From contig NZ_JAAXYO010000048.1 of NCBI RefSeq assembly GCF_018854015.1, positions 41,133 through 105,132 on the forward strand: a stretch of DNA of 64,000 nucleotides, in the 5' to 3' direction. The position numbers and the translations under genes are program-made. The notes below the pieces were generated by a model. The model worked only from the letters and a program-made list of their open reading frames with translations. It ran no database searches and was not told the origin of the DNA. The DNA is from Igneacidithiobacillus copahuensis (GTDB taxonomy: Bacteria > Pseudomonadota > Gammaproteobacteria > Acidithiobacillales > Acidithiobacillaceae). Positions 26,329 to 35,280 of the stretch are shown here, piece by piece. How positions within the stretch are numbered: the first letter of the stretch is position 1; every line of letters starts with the position of its first letter.

Positions 26329-26978
26329 CCCGACGGCGGATACTGGCGGTCGTCTGGCTTGCACTGCTGAGCACTTCGGCGCAAGCGGATATTTATGCCT
26401 ATACCGGAAGCGATGGTGTCATCCATCTCACCAACCTGCCCCAACACAAAGAACCATATCGCTTAGTCATGCGTACGCCGAAGATGGCGACGCATATCGC
26501 CCGGCAAAACGTCAATTCCATCGCTCGCAGCGAAGTGCAACCCCTCGTCAAGGCGGCAGCGAAACAATATGGACTGAGCGCCGCGCTGCTCAATGCGGTG
26601 ATTCGCGTCGAGTCCGGATTCAACCCCGGCGCGGTCTCCAGCAAGGGGGCGATGGGTTTGATGCAGTTGATGCCGTCCACGGCGAGTCGTTTTGGGGTGC
26701 AAAACCCCTTTGATGCCGCGGAAAATATCCGCGGCGGCGCCGCCTATCTGGCCGATCTGATGCGCAAATTTGGCGGCGATCTACGTCTGGTTCTCGCAGC
26801 GTACAACGCCGGCAGTCAGGCGGTGATCCAGGCGGGCTACCACATCCCACCCTTCCAGGAGACACAAAACTACGTGCCCAAGGTGATGGATTATTACCAA
26901 CAGTTTGCCGACGGTACGCCGCCTCAGGAGACTGGCACGCGCTGGATAAAACCGGTGATTCAGATCTCCAGCCCGTAG
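26325..26978 (+). CDS. Lytic transglycosylase, SLT family with N-terminal DUF4124
   Basis: Periplasmic muramidase-like enzyme that cleaves peptidoglycan glycan strands. The 217-residue protein has a signal peptide (ending TSAQA), a DUF4124-like segment (DIYAYTGSDGVIHLTNLP), and an SLT domain with the catalytic Glu in VIRVESGFNPGAVS and GAMGLMQLMPSTA, AAYNAGSQAV and NYVPKVMDYY. It is translationally coupled to sspB. The 3' end overlaps the convergent fis gene by 19 bases. Confidence 0.92.
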   Translation: MTRRRILAVVWLALLSTSAQADIYAYTGSDGVIHLTNLPQHKEPYRLVMRTPKMATHIARQNVNSIARSEVQPLVKAAAKQYGLSAALLNAVIRVESGFNPGAVSSKGAMGLMQLMPSTASRFGVQNPFDAAENIRGGAAYLADLMRKFGGDLRLVLAAYNAGSQAVIQAGYHIPPFQETQNYVPKVMDYYQQFADGTPPQETGTRWIKPVIQISSP

Positions 26979-27220
26979 TACTGAATCTTTTTGCTCAAGG
27001 TATTGCGGTTGATTCCCAGGCACTGCGCGGCGATGCCGCGCTGCCCGGCATGCTGTTGCAACACTTTCTCCAGAAGGGCGCGCTCGACCTCTTCCATGAC
27101 TTTTTGGTGCAGGTTTTGCGGCGCTTCCGATCCCAAATCGGCAAAATAGCGCCCAACCTGGTGCAAAACGCAGTCGTGTAGGCTCGGCATCTCCTTGCCA
27201 GGGGCCGGAACATCCGTCAC
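26960..27220 (-). CDS. fis: Fis-family DNA-binding protein
   Basis: Nucleoid-associated protein that bends DNA and activates rRNA and other promoters. The 86-residue protein has an N-terminal helical region and a C-terminal helix-turn-helix (HAGQRGIAAQCLGINRNTL), typical of Fis (98 aa in E. coli). It ends the aroQ-accB-accC-prmA-DUF3426-fis run. In E. coli fis follows dusB; here the DUF3426 gene takes that place. Its start overlaps the upstream stop by four bases. Confidence 0.9.
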   Translation of the reverse strand: MTDVPAPGKEMPSLHDCVLHQVGRYFADLGSEAPQNLHQKVMEEVERALLEKVLQQHAGQRGIAAQCLGINRNTLSKKIQYYGLEI

Positions 27221-27861
27221 GGCAGACTCAGGATCGTGACCTGATAGCCAGGCGCCGCTTCGAGTTGGGGTCCCTGCAAGGTGAAGGGCACCTTCTGCCC
27301 GGGGGAGAATCCATCACGTGGCAGTACATTTCCTGGAAGGTACGTACTGGGGGCGAAGGTCAGGGTACGAATCGTCGAGCCGTAGGCATTACTGAGCACC
27401 ACCTGAAGTTGCGGATACGCTTGTACCATCCTCGAGGTATTTTCCAGCTGACCACGAATCAACGCGAGCTGATTGGGCAACGGCGTCACAGTACTCTGGA
27501 CGATGTGGATCTCCCGGTTGGGACCGGGCCACGGCATCTCTACTCCCAGGGCATTCGCGGACTGTAAAACCACTGTGCGGATGGCGGGAGAACTCGCCAG
27601 ATAGGCATAACTACGGGTCCACCAGAGAATCTGCACGACCAATACCAAAAGCAGAAAGACAATGATCGCCAGCAAAAACCAGCTACCGATGCCGCGGCGA
27701 CGGGCAGATTCGGCTTCCATAGCCTTGGCTACCGCAGGTGCGGCGATCGGCACGCGAAATACCTCACCACAGACACTGCACTGCAGCAATCCCTGATGCT
27801 GTCGTAGAGAAAGGGGCTCTACCGCAAAAGTCGATTCACAACGCGGGCACTGGACTTCCAT
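27217..27861 (-). CDS. Zinc-ribbon (MJ0042-type) and DUF3426 membrane protein
   Basis: The 214-residue protein starts with a zinc ribbon (MEVQCPRCESTFAVEP; CSVCGEVFRV), has one membrane helix (FLLAIIVFLLLVLVVQILWW, about residue 65) and a periplasmic DUF3426 beta domain (LALIRGQLENTSRMVQAYP; PGQKVPFTLQGP). These proteins are common next to prmA in beta- and gammaproteobacteria; function is unknown. The ATG at 27861 follows AGGAGGG. It overlaps prmA by 26 bases and fis by four. Confidence 0.88.
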   Translation of the reverse strand: MEVQCPRCESTFAVEPLSLRQHQGLLQCSVCGEVFRVPIAAPAVAKAMEAESARRRGIGSWFLLAIIVFLLLVLVVQILWWTRSYAYLASSPAIRTVVLQSANALGVEMPWPGPNREIHIVQSTVTPLPNQLALIRGQLENTSRMVQAYPQLQVVLSNAYGSTIRTLTFAPSTYLPGNVLPRDGFSPGQKVPFTLQGPQLEAAPGYQVTILSLP

Positions 27862-28738
27862 CTTGCCCTCCTGGCAAACGTGTTCCAATCAGCAGCGACC
27901 AATCCTCGCGCCGCTTGCCCAGAGCAAAGGCAAAATACGGGGCGTAGGCTGCCCGCACCGAGTCCTCCTGTGCATGGAGCAGCCCGGAAAGCGCAATTCG
28001 CCCCCCAGGCAACACTCGCTGCGCTAGAAGGGGGGCGAGCTCGATGAGCGGCGCGGCAAGGATATTGGCGACGACAAGCGCATATTGCCGCGCTTTCTCC
28101 TCCTTCGGCAAGCACAGCGACAGCCGCTCGGCCACACCATTTTCCATGGCATTTTCCCGCGCTACCTCCAGGGCAACCGGATCGGTATCTACCCCCAGCG
28201 CAGATTCCGCACCCAACAACAGAGCGCCAATGGCCAGAATTCCCGACCCACAGCCATAGTCGAGTACCGTCTCGCCCCCCACAATGGTCTCGCTCAGAAA
28301 CTCTAGACACAGTGCCGTCGTCGCGTGCGAGCCGGTGCCAAAGGCACGTCCGGGGTCCAGGCGCAACAGCAGGGCATCGGCGGGAACCTCTGCCCAATGG
28401 GGCGCCACCCAGAGTCGTCCAAATGCTTGAGCAGGAAATGCTGCCTGGGTTTGCGCCACCCAGTCCTGTTCGGCTAGCGCCTCGACGCGTGGCTGATAGC
28501 GCTGCCAGTCTGGCTGCGCCAGCAGTCCAGCGATGGCCTCGCGCCCCTCCTGGGTACCGGCAAAGAGTGCCTCGCCCTGATTGACCGGCCAGGTTTCGCC
28601 ATCGACGAAGACGGGGGCCGCCGCATCATCCTCCAGCCAGCTCACCGCCTCGGCACCCGCCGCCAGCAGCTGCTCCTCGACTTCCGCTAAATCCTGCCCC
28701 GGCACGCGCAGATGGAGCTGCCACCATGCGGGACTCAT
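27836..28738 (-). CDS. prmA: Ribosomal protein L11 methyltransferase
   Basis: Trimethylates ribosomal protein L11. The 300-residue protein has the N-terminal substrate-binding domain, the linker FGRLWVAPHW, the LDPGRAFGTGSHATTALCL motif, the SAM site VLDYGCGSGILAIGALLLG, and VVANILAAPL (the NxL catalytic loop). It overlaps accC by four bases upstream. Confidence 0.95.
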   Translation of the reverse strand: MSPAWWQLHLRVPGQDLAEVEEQLLAAGAEAVSWLEDDAAAPVFVDGETWPVNQGEALFAGTQEGREAIAGLLAQPDWQRYQPRVEALAEQDWVAQTQAAFPAQAFGRLWVAPHWAEVPADALLLRLDPGRAFGTGSHATTALCLEFLSETIVGGETVLDYGCGSGILAIGALLLGAESALGVDTDPVALEVARENAMENGVAERLSLCLPKEEKARQYALVVANILAAPLIELAPLLAQRVLPGGRIALSGLLHAQEDSVRAAYAPYFAFALGKRREDWSLLIGTRLPGGQDGSPVPAL

Positions 28739-30081
28739 AGGTCGAGCAATGCCTCCAGGTAGTGGATATGCACCCCGCCGGCAGCAAACTGGGCATCGTC
28801 AACAATCCGCCGATGCAAGGCGATATTGCTGTGGATACCTTCGATGTTGATCTCGCGCAGGGCACTGCGCATTCTCGCCAAGGCCTCGTCCCGGTCGCTA
28901 CCAAAGGCGATCAGCTTGCCGATCATCGAATCGTAGTACGGCGGCACCCGGTAACCGGCATAGATATGGCTGTCGACCCGAATCCCAGGTCCTCCGGGAG
29001 GATGCCAAGCGGTGATCTGCCCCGGAGAGGGAACAAAGCGCTCGGGGTCTTCGGCATTGAGGCGGCACTCGATGGCATGCCCACGGAGTTGCACGTCGTC
29101 CTGGCTGAGCCAGAGCCTTTCTCCGGCGGCGACACGAATCTGCGCCTTGACGATGTCGATGCCGGTAATGAGTTCCGTTACCGGATGTTCGACCTGTATG
29201 CGGGTGTTCATCTCGATGAAGAAGAAGGTCTGGGCGACCGCATCATAGAGAAATTCTATGGTCCCTACGCCGCGATAGCCAATATCCTGACACGCCTGCG
29301 CGACTCTAGCGCCCATGGTTCGCCGTTGCTCGGCGCTGATTCCCGGTGCTGGGGCCTCTTCGATGACCTTTTGATGGCGGCGTTGCACCGAACAATCGCG
29401 CTCGCCCAGGTGAACACAGTTGCCATGGCCGTCACAAAGCACCTGAAACTCGATGTGACGCGGCGTTTCGAGGAATTTCTCCATGTACAGGGCGGGGTTG
29501 CCAAAGGCCCGCGCTGCCTCGGCAGTGGTCAGACTGACGGCATTGAGCAAGTGCGCCTCGGTATGCACCACGCGCATACCCCGCCCACCGCCACCACCGG
29601 CCGCCTTGAGAATCACCGGATAGCCAATCTCTCGGGCCAGTCGATGAATCTCAGCGGGATCCTCGGGCAGAGGACCATCGGAACCCGGCACACAGGGAAC
29701 ACCCGCCTTACGCATGGCAACCTTGGCGGCAATCTTGTCCCCCATCATGCGAATGCTTTCGGGACGCGGGCCAATAAAGGCAAAGCCGCTGCGTTCGACG
29801 CGCTCGGCAAAATCGGCGTTCTCGGAGAGGAAACCAAAGCCGGGATGGATCGCCTCGGCATCGGTCACCTCCGCCGCGGCAATCACCGCCGGAATATTGA
29901 GGTAACTTTTGTCCGAAGCCGCCGGGCCGATACAGACCGACTCATCGGCCAGCTTGACGTGCATCAGGTCACGATCGGGCTCCGAATGCACCGCCACCGT
30001 GCGAATTCCCATCTCGCGGCAGGCACGTTGCACCCGCAGGGCAATTTCACCACGGTTGGCAATCAGGATCTTGCCGAACAT
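28735..30081 (-). CDS. accC: Acetyl-CoA carboxylase, biotin carboxylase subunit
   Basis: ATP-dependent carboxylation of biotin on AccB, the first half-reaction of malonyl-CoA synthesis. The 448-residue protein has the N-terminal MFGKILIANRGEIALRV, the ATP-grasp glycine loop AAGGGGGRGMRVV, HIEFQVLCDGHGN, ERDCSVQRRHQKVIEEAP and the active-site EMNTRIQVEHPVTE. The ATG at 30081 is one base from the accB stop; a longer frame to 30168 runs inside accB. accB-accC coupling is universal. Confidence 0.97.
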   Translation of the reverse strand: MFGKILIANRGEIALRVQRACREMGIRTVAVHSEPDRDLMHVKLADESVCIGPAASDKSYLNIPAVIAAAEVTDAEAIHPGFGFLSENADFAERVERSGFAFIGPRPESIRMMGDKIAAKVAMRKAGVPCVPGSDGPLPEDPAEIHRLAREIGYPVILKAAGGGGGRGMRVVHTEAHLLNAVSLTTAEAARAFGNPALYMEKFLETPRHIEFQVLCDGHGNCVHLGERDCSVQRRHQKVIEEAPAPGISAEQRRTMGARVAQACQDIGYRGVGTIEFLYDAVAQTFFFIEMNTRIQVEHPVTELITGIDIVKAQIRVAAGERLWLSQDDVQLRGHAIECRLNAEDPERFVPSPGQITAWHPPGGPGIRVDSHIYAGYRVPPYYDSMIGKLIAFGSDRDEALARMRSALREINIEGIHSNIALHRRIVDDAQFAAGGVHIHYLEALLDL

Positions 30082-30082
30082 T

Positions 30083-30556
30083 TCAGGACTCGGGCGCAAT
30101 GATGAAGAGGGGTTCGCCGTATTCCACCGGCTGCCCATTGGCGACGAGGATCTTGAGGATCTTGCCACTCACATCCGCCTCGATCTCGTTCAAGAGCTTC
30201 ATCGCCTCGATGATGCAGAGGGTCTGACCGGCCTTCACGACACTTCCCTCGTCCACAAAAGGCTTCGCCTCTGGTGACGGGGCACGGTAAAAGGTTCCGA
30301 CCATGGGCGATTTGATCATGTAACCTTCCGGCTGCGGCGGCTCCGCCTTCACCGCACTGGGCGGGGTCTCTGCCACCGGCATGGTTGCGGGGCCAGCGCT
30401 GGGCGCGGCAGGGGGCACAGCGTAGGACACGGCGGCGACGGGGACCTCCCGATGCCGGGAGAGGCGTACCTTGCTCTCTCCCTCGACCACCTCGATTTCA
30501 TCGATGGAGCTCTTTTCGAGAAGGTCGGCCAGGCGGCGAATGAATTGTATGTCCAT
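30083..30556 (-). CDS. accB: Biotin carboxyl carrier protein of acetyl-CoA carboxylase
   Basis: Carries biotin between AccC and the carboxyltransferase. The 157-residue protein has an N-terminal helical region (MDIQFIRRLADLLEKSSIDE), a Pro/Ala linker, and a C-terminal biotinyl domain with the biotinylated Lys in IEAMKLLNEI. It follows aroQ by about 20 bases, as in many gammaproteobacteria. Confidence 0.96.
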   Translation of the reverse strand: MDIQFIRRLADLLEKSSIDEIEVVEGESKVRLSRHREVPVAAVSYAVPPAAPSAGPATMPVAETPPSAVKAEPPQPEGYMIKSPMVGTFYRAPSPEAKPFVDEGSVVKAGQTLCIIEAMKLLNEIEADVSGKILKILVANGQPVEYGEPLFIIAPES

Positions 30557-30577
30557 ATGCTTTCCTTTTGATGTCGT

Positions 30578-31018
30578 TCAGGCGGACAGACGACGGCGAA
30601 TCGCCTCGAGGGCCAGGGTATAGCCATCCGGCCCGAGGCCGACGATGCTTCCCTGGGCTAGATCGGAGAAATAGGAATGGCGGCGGAAGGGCTCTCGCGC
30701 GTGAATATTGGAGAGGTGTACTTCGATGAAGGGGATGGCGACGGCACTCAGGGCGTCGCGTAAGGCGACACTGGTATGGGTAAAGGCTGCGGGGTTGATG
30801 ATGAGGTAATCGACCCCCTGTTCCGCCGCGGCTTGCACCGCATCGACCAGTTCATGCTCGGCGTTGCTTTGTAGACAGCGTAGTTTCCAGCCCCAGGTTT
30901 GGGCCTGCGCCTGCAGGGCAGCATCGATCTGCGCCAGCGTGCTTTGACCGTAGTGCTGCGGCTCGCGTCGGCCGAGGAGATTGAGGTTGGGTCCGTGTAG
31001 GGTCAGTATGTGGGGCAC
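30578..31018 (-). CDS. aroQ: 3-dehydroquinate dehydratase, type II
   Basis: Third step of the shikimate pathway. The 146-residue protein has the type II signature LTLHGPNLNLLGRREPQHYG (catalytic Tyr), IINPAAFTHTSVALRDAL, and IEVHLSNIHAREPFRRHSY with the catalytic His. The start is taken as the GTG at 31018 (AAGG eight bases upstream); a frame to 31084 adds a tail atypical for the family. It is the first gene of the acc operon. Confidence 0.94.
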   Translation of the reverse strand: MPHILTLHGPNLNLLGRREPQHYGQSTLAQIDAALQAQAQTWGWKLRCLQSNAEHELVDAVQAAAEQGVDYLIINPAAFTHTSVALRDALSAVAIPFIEVHLSNIHAREPFRRHSYFSDLAQGSIVGLGPDGYTLALEAIRRRLSA

Positions 31019-31108
31019 TCGGGCAACCTTGCGTCTGGGGTCGTTCGATACATGGCCCAGAGTCTGCCGCAAAGTGTCCCACAAATCCAGATAATGGAAC
31101 GTTTTCCC

Positions 31109-31708
31109 TCAGAAATGATCTTTGATCAACCAATCGCTGCTCGGCAGGCGATTGCGCTCCCAAGCATTGTCCATGCCCTTGCCAACGGCCACCATATACC
31201 CAATCACATAGTTCTTGGGCAGATGGATGAGACGCGCCACGGCATCGAAGTCAAAGCCATCCATCGGGCAGCTGTCGTAGCCCAGATCCTGCGCCAGCAA
31301 CATCACGGTCATACCAAAGATCCCCAGGCTGCGCATGGCCTCATCGCGCGCCACTTGTGGCTTTCCCCGGTAATATTCGTCGAGCTTGGGCAGCAAAAAG
31401 TCCTGCACCGGTTGCGGCGAGGTCGCCCAGTAGCGCTGCGGCTCTTCCTGCCACGCATCCAGATCGGCACAGAGAACGAGAAGCAGCGAAGCGTCGGTGA
31501 CCTGCGCCTGTCCCCAGGCCACTTCCCGAATAGCCTGGCGCAACTGCGAATCCTGCACATCGACCACCCGCCAATGCTGGATGTTATAGGCACTGGGCGC
31601 GAGGGCGGCATTTTCGAGCAGCACACGGCGCGTCTCCGCGGACATTTGATGCTGCGGATCAAAACTCTTGGCAGCGCGGCGCTTTTGAACGGCGGTAGTG
31701 ACATCCAT
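31109..31708 (-). CDS. Nitroreductase family protein
   Basis: FMN-dependent NAD(P)H oxidoreductase fold. The 199-residue protein has the family N-terminus AVQKRRAAKSFDP (FMN phosphate contacts), APSAYNIQHWRVVDV, and a C-terminal GYDSCPMDGFD ... VIGYMVAVGKG, as in the YfkO/NfnB-like group. Substrate is unknown; such enzymes reduce quinones or nitroaromatics. It stands between ettA and aroQ, with 64 and 90-base gaps, and may have its own promoter. Confidence 0.88.
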   Translation of the reverse strand: MDVTTAVQKRRAAKSFDPQHQMSAETRRVLLENAALAPSAYNIQHWRVVDVQDSQLRQAIREVAWGQAQVTDASLLLVLCADLDAWQEEPQRYWATSPQPVQDFLLPKLDEYYRGKPQVARDEAMRSLGIFGMTVMLLAQDLGYDSCPMDGFDFDAVARLIHLPKNYVIGYMVAVGKGMDNAWERNRLPSSDWLIKDHF

Positions 31709-31772
31709 ACGATTTTCTCCCCTATAGGCAATGTGGAAGAATCATACCAACCAGTCTGTATAATGGCAAAGG

Positions 31773-33440
31773 CTAGCGGCTGATCGGCTTGAAGCGAAGC
31801 CGGTGCGGGCGTGCAGCCTCTTCTCCGAGACGACGGCGCTTGTCTTCCTCGTATTCGCGGTAGTTGCCAGTAAAGAACTCCACATGGGCATCGCCCTCGA
31901 AGGCGATGATGTGGGTGGCGATGCGATCGAGAAACCAACGGTCGTGCGAGATCACCATCACCGTACCGGCGAATTCGAGTAGGGCATCCTCCAGGGCGCG
32001 CAGGGTTTCCACATCGAGGTCGTTGGAAGGCTCGTCCAGCAACAGCACATTCCCACCGGTCAACAGGGTCTTGGAGAGATGCAGTCGGCCACGCTCACCG
32101 CCAGAGAGCTGTCCCACCAGCTTTTGCTGATCCGCGCCCTTGAAATTGAAACGCCCGCAATAGGCGCGCGAGGGAATCTCGAACTTGCCGATCTGCAGGA
32201 TATCCAGACCGCCGGAGATCTCCTCCCAGACGTTGTTTTTGGCGGCAAGGGCATCGCGCGACTGATCGACGTAGGCGAGCTGCACGGTGGGGCCGATCTT
32301 TACCGTGCCGCTATCGGGCTGCTCCTGGCCGGTGATGAGCTTGAAAAAGGTCGACTTGCCGGCGCCGTTGGGGCCGATAATGCCAACGATGGCACCTGGC
32401 GGGACCTTGAAGCTCAAGTTTTCGAACAGGAGACGATCACCAAAGCCCTTGGTCACATTCTCGAATTCGATCACCTCATTGCCCAGGCGTTCGGCCACCG
32501 GAATGAAGATTTCCTGGGTTTCGTTGCGCGCCTGATACTCGTAGGAGCTCAGTTCTTCGAAACGTGCCAGACGTGCCTTGCTCTTACTTTGCCGTCCGCG
32601 AGCACTCTGCCGTACCCATTCCAGCTCCTGTTTCATCGCCTTGATACGCGAGGCCTCGGTACGCGCCTCCTGCTCCAAGCGCTTCTCTTTCTGCTCCAGC
32701 CAGGTGGAGTAATTTCCCTTCCAAGGAATCCCTTGGCCACGATCGAGCTCCAGGATCCACTCGGCGGCGTTGTCGAGAAAATAGCGATCGTGGGTGACCG
32801 CCACCACGGTACCCGGAAAGCGCGCCAGATATTGCTCCAGCCACTCCACCGATTCGGCATCGAGGTGGTTGGTAGGTTCATCCAGAAGGAGCATGTCGGG
32901 GCGACTGATGAGCAGGCGACACAGCGCAATCCGTCGCTTCTCGCCACCCGAGAGACTACCCACCTTGGCGTCCCAGGGGGCAAGGCGCAGGGCATCGGCG
33001 GCAACCTCCATCTGTTGCTCGGCCTGATGTCCGTCACCTGCCGCCAGAATCGCCTCCAGGCGCGCCTGCTCGCTGGCCAGGTGGTCAAAATCGGCATCCG
33101 GCTCGGCGTAGGCGGCATAAATGGCGTCGAGCTCGGCACGCGCCGTGAGGATCTCGCCCAAACCTTCTTCTACGGCCTCGCGCACGGTCTTTTCCGGATC
33201 GACGTGCGGTTCCTGCGGCAGATAGCCAATCTTCAGATCGGGCATCGGTGTGGCTTCGCCCTCATACTGCTTGTCGACCCCCGCCATGATCTTGAGCAGA
33301 GTCGATTTTCCGGCCCCATTGAGGCCCAACACGCCAATTTTTGCGCCGGGGAAGAAGGACAGGGAGATGTCTTTGAGCAAAGCGCGTTTGGGCGGCACTA
33401 CCTTGCTCAGACGATTCATGGTGAAGACGTATTGGGCCAT
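31773..33440 (-). CDS. ettA: Energy-dependent translational throttle protein EttA (ABC-F)
   Basis: Cytoplasmic ABC-F ATPase that binds the ribosomal E site and links translation to energy charge. The 555-residue protein has two ABC domains, each with Walker A (GLNGAGKS; GPNGAGKS) and LSGGE signatures, separated by the linker, with the EttA-type arm insert near residues 95-140. It has no membrane segment. The start at 33440 gives the canonical MAQYVFTMNRLSKVVPPKR. Confidence 0.96.
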   Translation of the reverse strand: MAQYVFTMNRLSKVVPPKRALLKDISLSFFPGAKIGVLGLNGAGKSTLLKIMAGVDKQYEGEATPMPDLKIGYLPQEPHVDPEKTVREAVEEGLGEILTARAELDAIYAAYAEPDADFDHLASEQARLEAILAAGDGHQAEQQMEVAADALRLAPWDAKVGSLSGGEKRRIALCRLLISRPDMLLLDEPTNHLDAESVEWLEQYLARFPGTVVAVTHDRYFLDNAAEWILELDRGQGIPWKGNYSTWLEQKEKRLEQEARTEASRIKAMKQELEWVRQSARGRQSKSKARLARFEELSSYEYQARNETQEIFIPVAERLGNEVIEFENVTKGFGDRLLFENLSFKVPPGAIVGIIGPNGAGKSTFFKLITGQEQPDSGTVKIGPTVQLAYVDQSRDALAAKNNVWEEISGGLDILQIGKFEIPSRAYCGRFNFKGADQQKLVGQLSGGERGRLHLSKTLLTGGNVLLLDEPSNDLDVETLRALEDALLEFAGTVMVISHDRWFLDRIATHIIAFEGDAHVEFFTGNYREYEEDKRRRLGEEAARPHRLRFKPISR

Positions 33441-33557
33441 CGGAAATCCTTGCTGCGATCTGGTCGGGCGCCAGTGTAGCAAAAACGCGGGCGCGATTCC
33501 CCGCCCTCGGGCAAGCAGTTACAATACCCACGGTTTGCTTAGTGGAGGGGCAAAGAG

Positions 33558-33677
33558 ATGCTCAGCATGTGGGGTGAAATCGTGATCCTGGTGGGGACGC
33601 CCGTCCTGCTCTTGCTCGTCGCCCTGGGCGTCAATCGCCTCGCTCGCCGTCATTCCGACGAGCACAAGGAACACTGA
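33558..33677 (+). CDS. Small single-helix membrane protein, 39 aa
   Basis: An ATG at 33558, preceded by GGAGGGG, opens a 39-residue protein: MLSMWGEIVILVGTPVLLLL, then a short basic tail (RLARRHSDEHKEH). It is one membrane helix with a cytoplasmic basic end. The stop overlaps the panD start (TGATG), so translation is coupled. No family recognised; the good ribosome-binding site and coupling argue that it is real. Confidence 0.65.
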   Translation: MLSMWGEIVILVGTPVLLLLVALGVNRLARRHSDEHKEH

Positions 33678-34042
33678 TGCTGATCACGATGCTGAAAAGC
33701 AAGCTGCACCGGGTGCGGGTCACGGCGGTAGAGCTCGATTATGAGGGTTCTTGCGCCATCGATGCCGAGCTGTTGGCGGCGGCGGGCATCCTTCCCTTCG
33801 AGCAGATTCAGATCTATGACGTGCACAACGGCGAGCGCTTCACCACCTACGCCATCAGTGCCGCGCCCGGCAGTGGCTGCATTTCGGTGAATGGTGCCGC
33901 TGCCCGACGCGTGGCCCTGGGCGACCTGCTCATTATCGCGAGCTATCTCCAAATCAGTCCCCAGGAGGCGCAAGGCTGGCGACCCAAAGTGGTCCACGTC
34001 GATACACAAAATCGGGAAATTCGTCCCACCCTCGCTGTCTGA
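33677..34042 (+). CDS. panD: Aspartate 1-decarboxylase
   Basis: Makes beta-alanine for pantothenate. The 121-residue pyruvoyl enzyme precursor has the self-cleavage site YEGSC (between Gly24 and Ser25), the N-terminal LKSKLHRVRVTAVELDYEGS, and AAPGSGCISVNGAAARRVA. The start overlaps the stop of the small membrane gene. The MFS gene follows after six bases. Confidence 0.96.
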   Translation: MLITMLKSKLHRVRVTAVELDYEGSCAIDAELLAAAGILPFEQIQIYDVHNGERFTTYAISAAPGSGCISVNGAAARRVALGDLLIIASYLQISPQEAQGWRPKVVHVDTQNREIRPTLAV

Positions 34043-34048
34043 AGCGTT

Positions 34049-35278
34049 TTGCTGCTCACCAACGTACCTGCAAGCGCGCGCCGACTGCTGGCGGCGCGCG
34101 CGGCGCGCAGTGTGGGGCAGGGTGCCCTGGTGGTCGATTTTGCGCTGTATCTGCACGCCCTGCACTGGACGGCGGTGGCGATCGGCGCTCTTTACTCCGC
34201 CAGTCTTCTGCTGGGCGGACTTGCGACTCTGCTGGTGGGGCCCGCCAGTGACCGCTATGGCGCACGACGTTTTTTGTTGGGCTACGAAGGCACCCAGGTC
34301 CTTGCCGCCGTTCTGGCGTTGCTCAGCAGTAATCCCGCCATCCTCAGCATTGCCGCCCTGCTCGGTGCCTTTGGACGTGGCGCCAATGGCGGCGCCGGCC
34401 CCTTTGCGCCCGCAGAACAGGCGTGGCTGTCGCGCAGCCTGGCGCAGGAAATCTGGGGCCGGGTTTTACCGATCAATACCGCCATTGGACTAGCGGGAAT
34501 GGGTCTGGGGGCAGCGCTTGCCGCTCTGCCAGGCCAGTTTGCCCCCGCTTTTCCCGAACTCCTGGGGTACCGCAGTCTCTTTGCTCTGGTCCTCCTCGGC
34601 GCATTGGCCAGTCTGTGGCTACTGTACCGTGCCCGCGAACCCGGACCCCGGGCGGCATCCGCAGCGGTCGCGGAGGAGACGGCCTCGGCACCGACCAGCT
34701 TTCGCTGGCGTCCGCTGCTCAGCTTTGGCGCCATCAACAGCCTCAACGGCCTCGGCATCGGCTTGATCGGCCCGCTGATGGCCTACTGGATGCACCTGCG
34801 TTTTCATGCGGGCCCGGCGCTGATCGGCCCCGGTATGGCCATTGCCTTTCTGGTGGCGGCGGCCAGCTCACTGTTCAGCATTCGCCTGAACCGACGCTTT
34901 GGCATGGTAGGTACAGTGGTGCGCCTGCGCTTGGTCGGTTTGTTAATGTTACTGATGATCCCTCTGGCGCCGAACTTCTGGCTGGCGATGCTCGCCTACA
35001 TCCTGCGCTCGGCCATGAATCAGGGCAGCATCGGTTCCCGGCAGGCCCTCTTTCTCGGCATTGTCGACCAGCGCCACCGGGGTCTCGCGGCCACCATCAA
35101 TAGCCTGAGCATCCAGGCACCGCGCGCCATCGGCCCGGTCATCGCCGGGCTCTTCTTCGCCGCTGGCCTGCTCAGCTGGCCCTTCTACCTCGGCGCCGGG
35201 CTACAGGCGCTGTATCTGCTTTTCTTCCATCGCTTTTTCGGCAATGCCGAAGCGGCGAGGAAGAAACCCGATGCCTGA
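34049..35278 (+). CDS. Major facilitator superfamily transporter
   Basis: The 409-residue protein has about 12 membrane segments, with MFS motif A-like GPASDRYGARRFLLG between TM2 and TM3 and RLNRRFGMVG in the second half. It starts at a TTG, six bases after panD. Substrate is not evident; coupling to panD hints at beta-alanine or pantothenate-related export only by position. It ends two bases before the convergent ccsA gene. Confidence 0.82.
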   Translation: MLLTNVPASARRLLAARAARSVGQGALVVDFALYLHALHWTAVAIGALYSASLLLGGLATLLVGPASDRYGARRFLLGYEGTQVLAAVLALLSSNPAILSIAALLGAFGRGANGGAGPFAPAEQAWLSRSLAQEIWGRVLPINTAIGLAGMGLGAALAALPGQFAPAFPELLGYRSLFALVLLGALASLWLLYRAREPGPRAASAAVAEETASAPTSFRWRPLLSFGAINSLNGLGIGLIGPLMAYWMHLRFHAGPALIGPGMAIAFLVAAASSLFSIRLNRRFGMVGTVVRLRLVGLLMLLMIPLAPNFWLAMLAYILRSAMNQGSIGSRQALFLGIVDQRHRGLAATINSLSIQAPRAIGPVIAGLFFAAGLLSWPFYLGAGLQALYLLFFHRFFGNAEAARKKPDA

Positions 35279-35280
35279 GC

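Noticed and set aside
28762..30102. 446-codon plus-strand open frame
   Set aside because: Antisense to accC; no family features.
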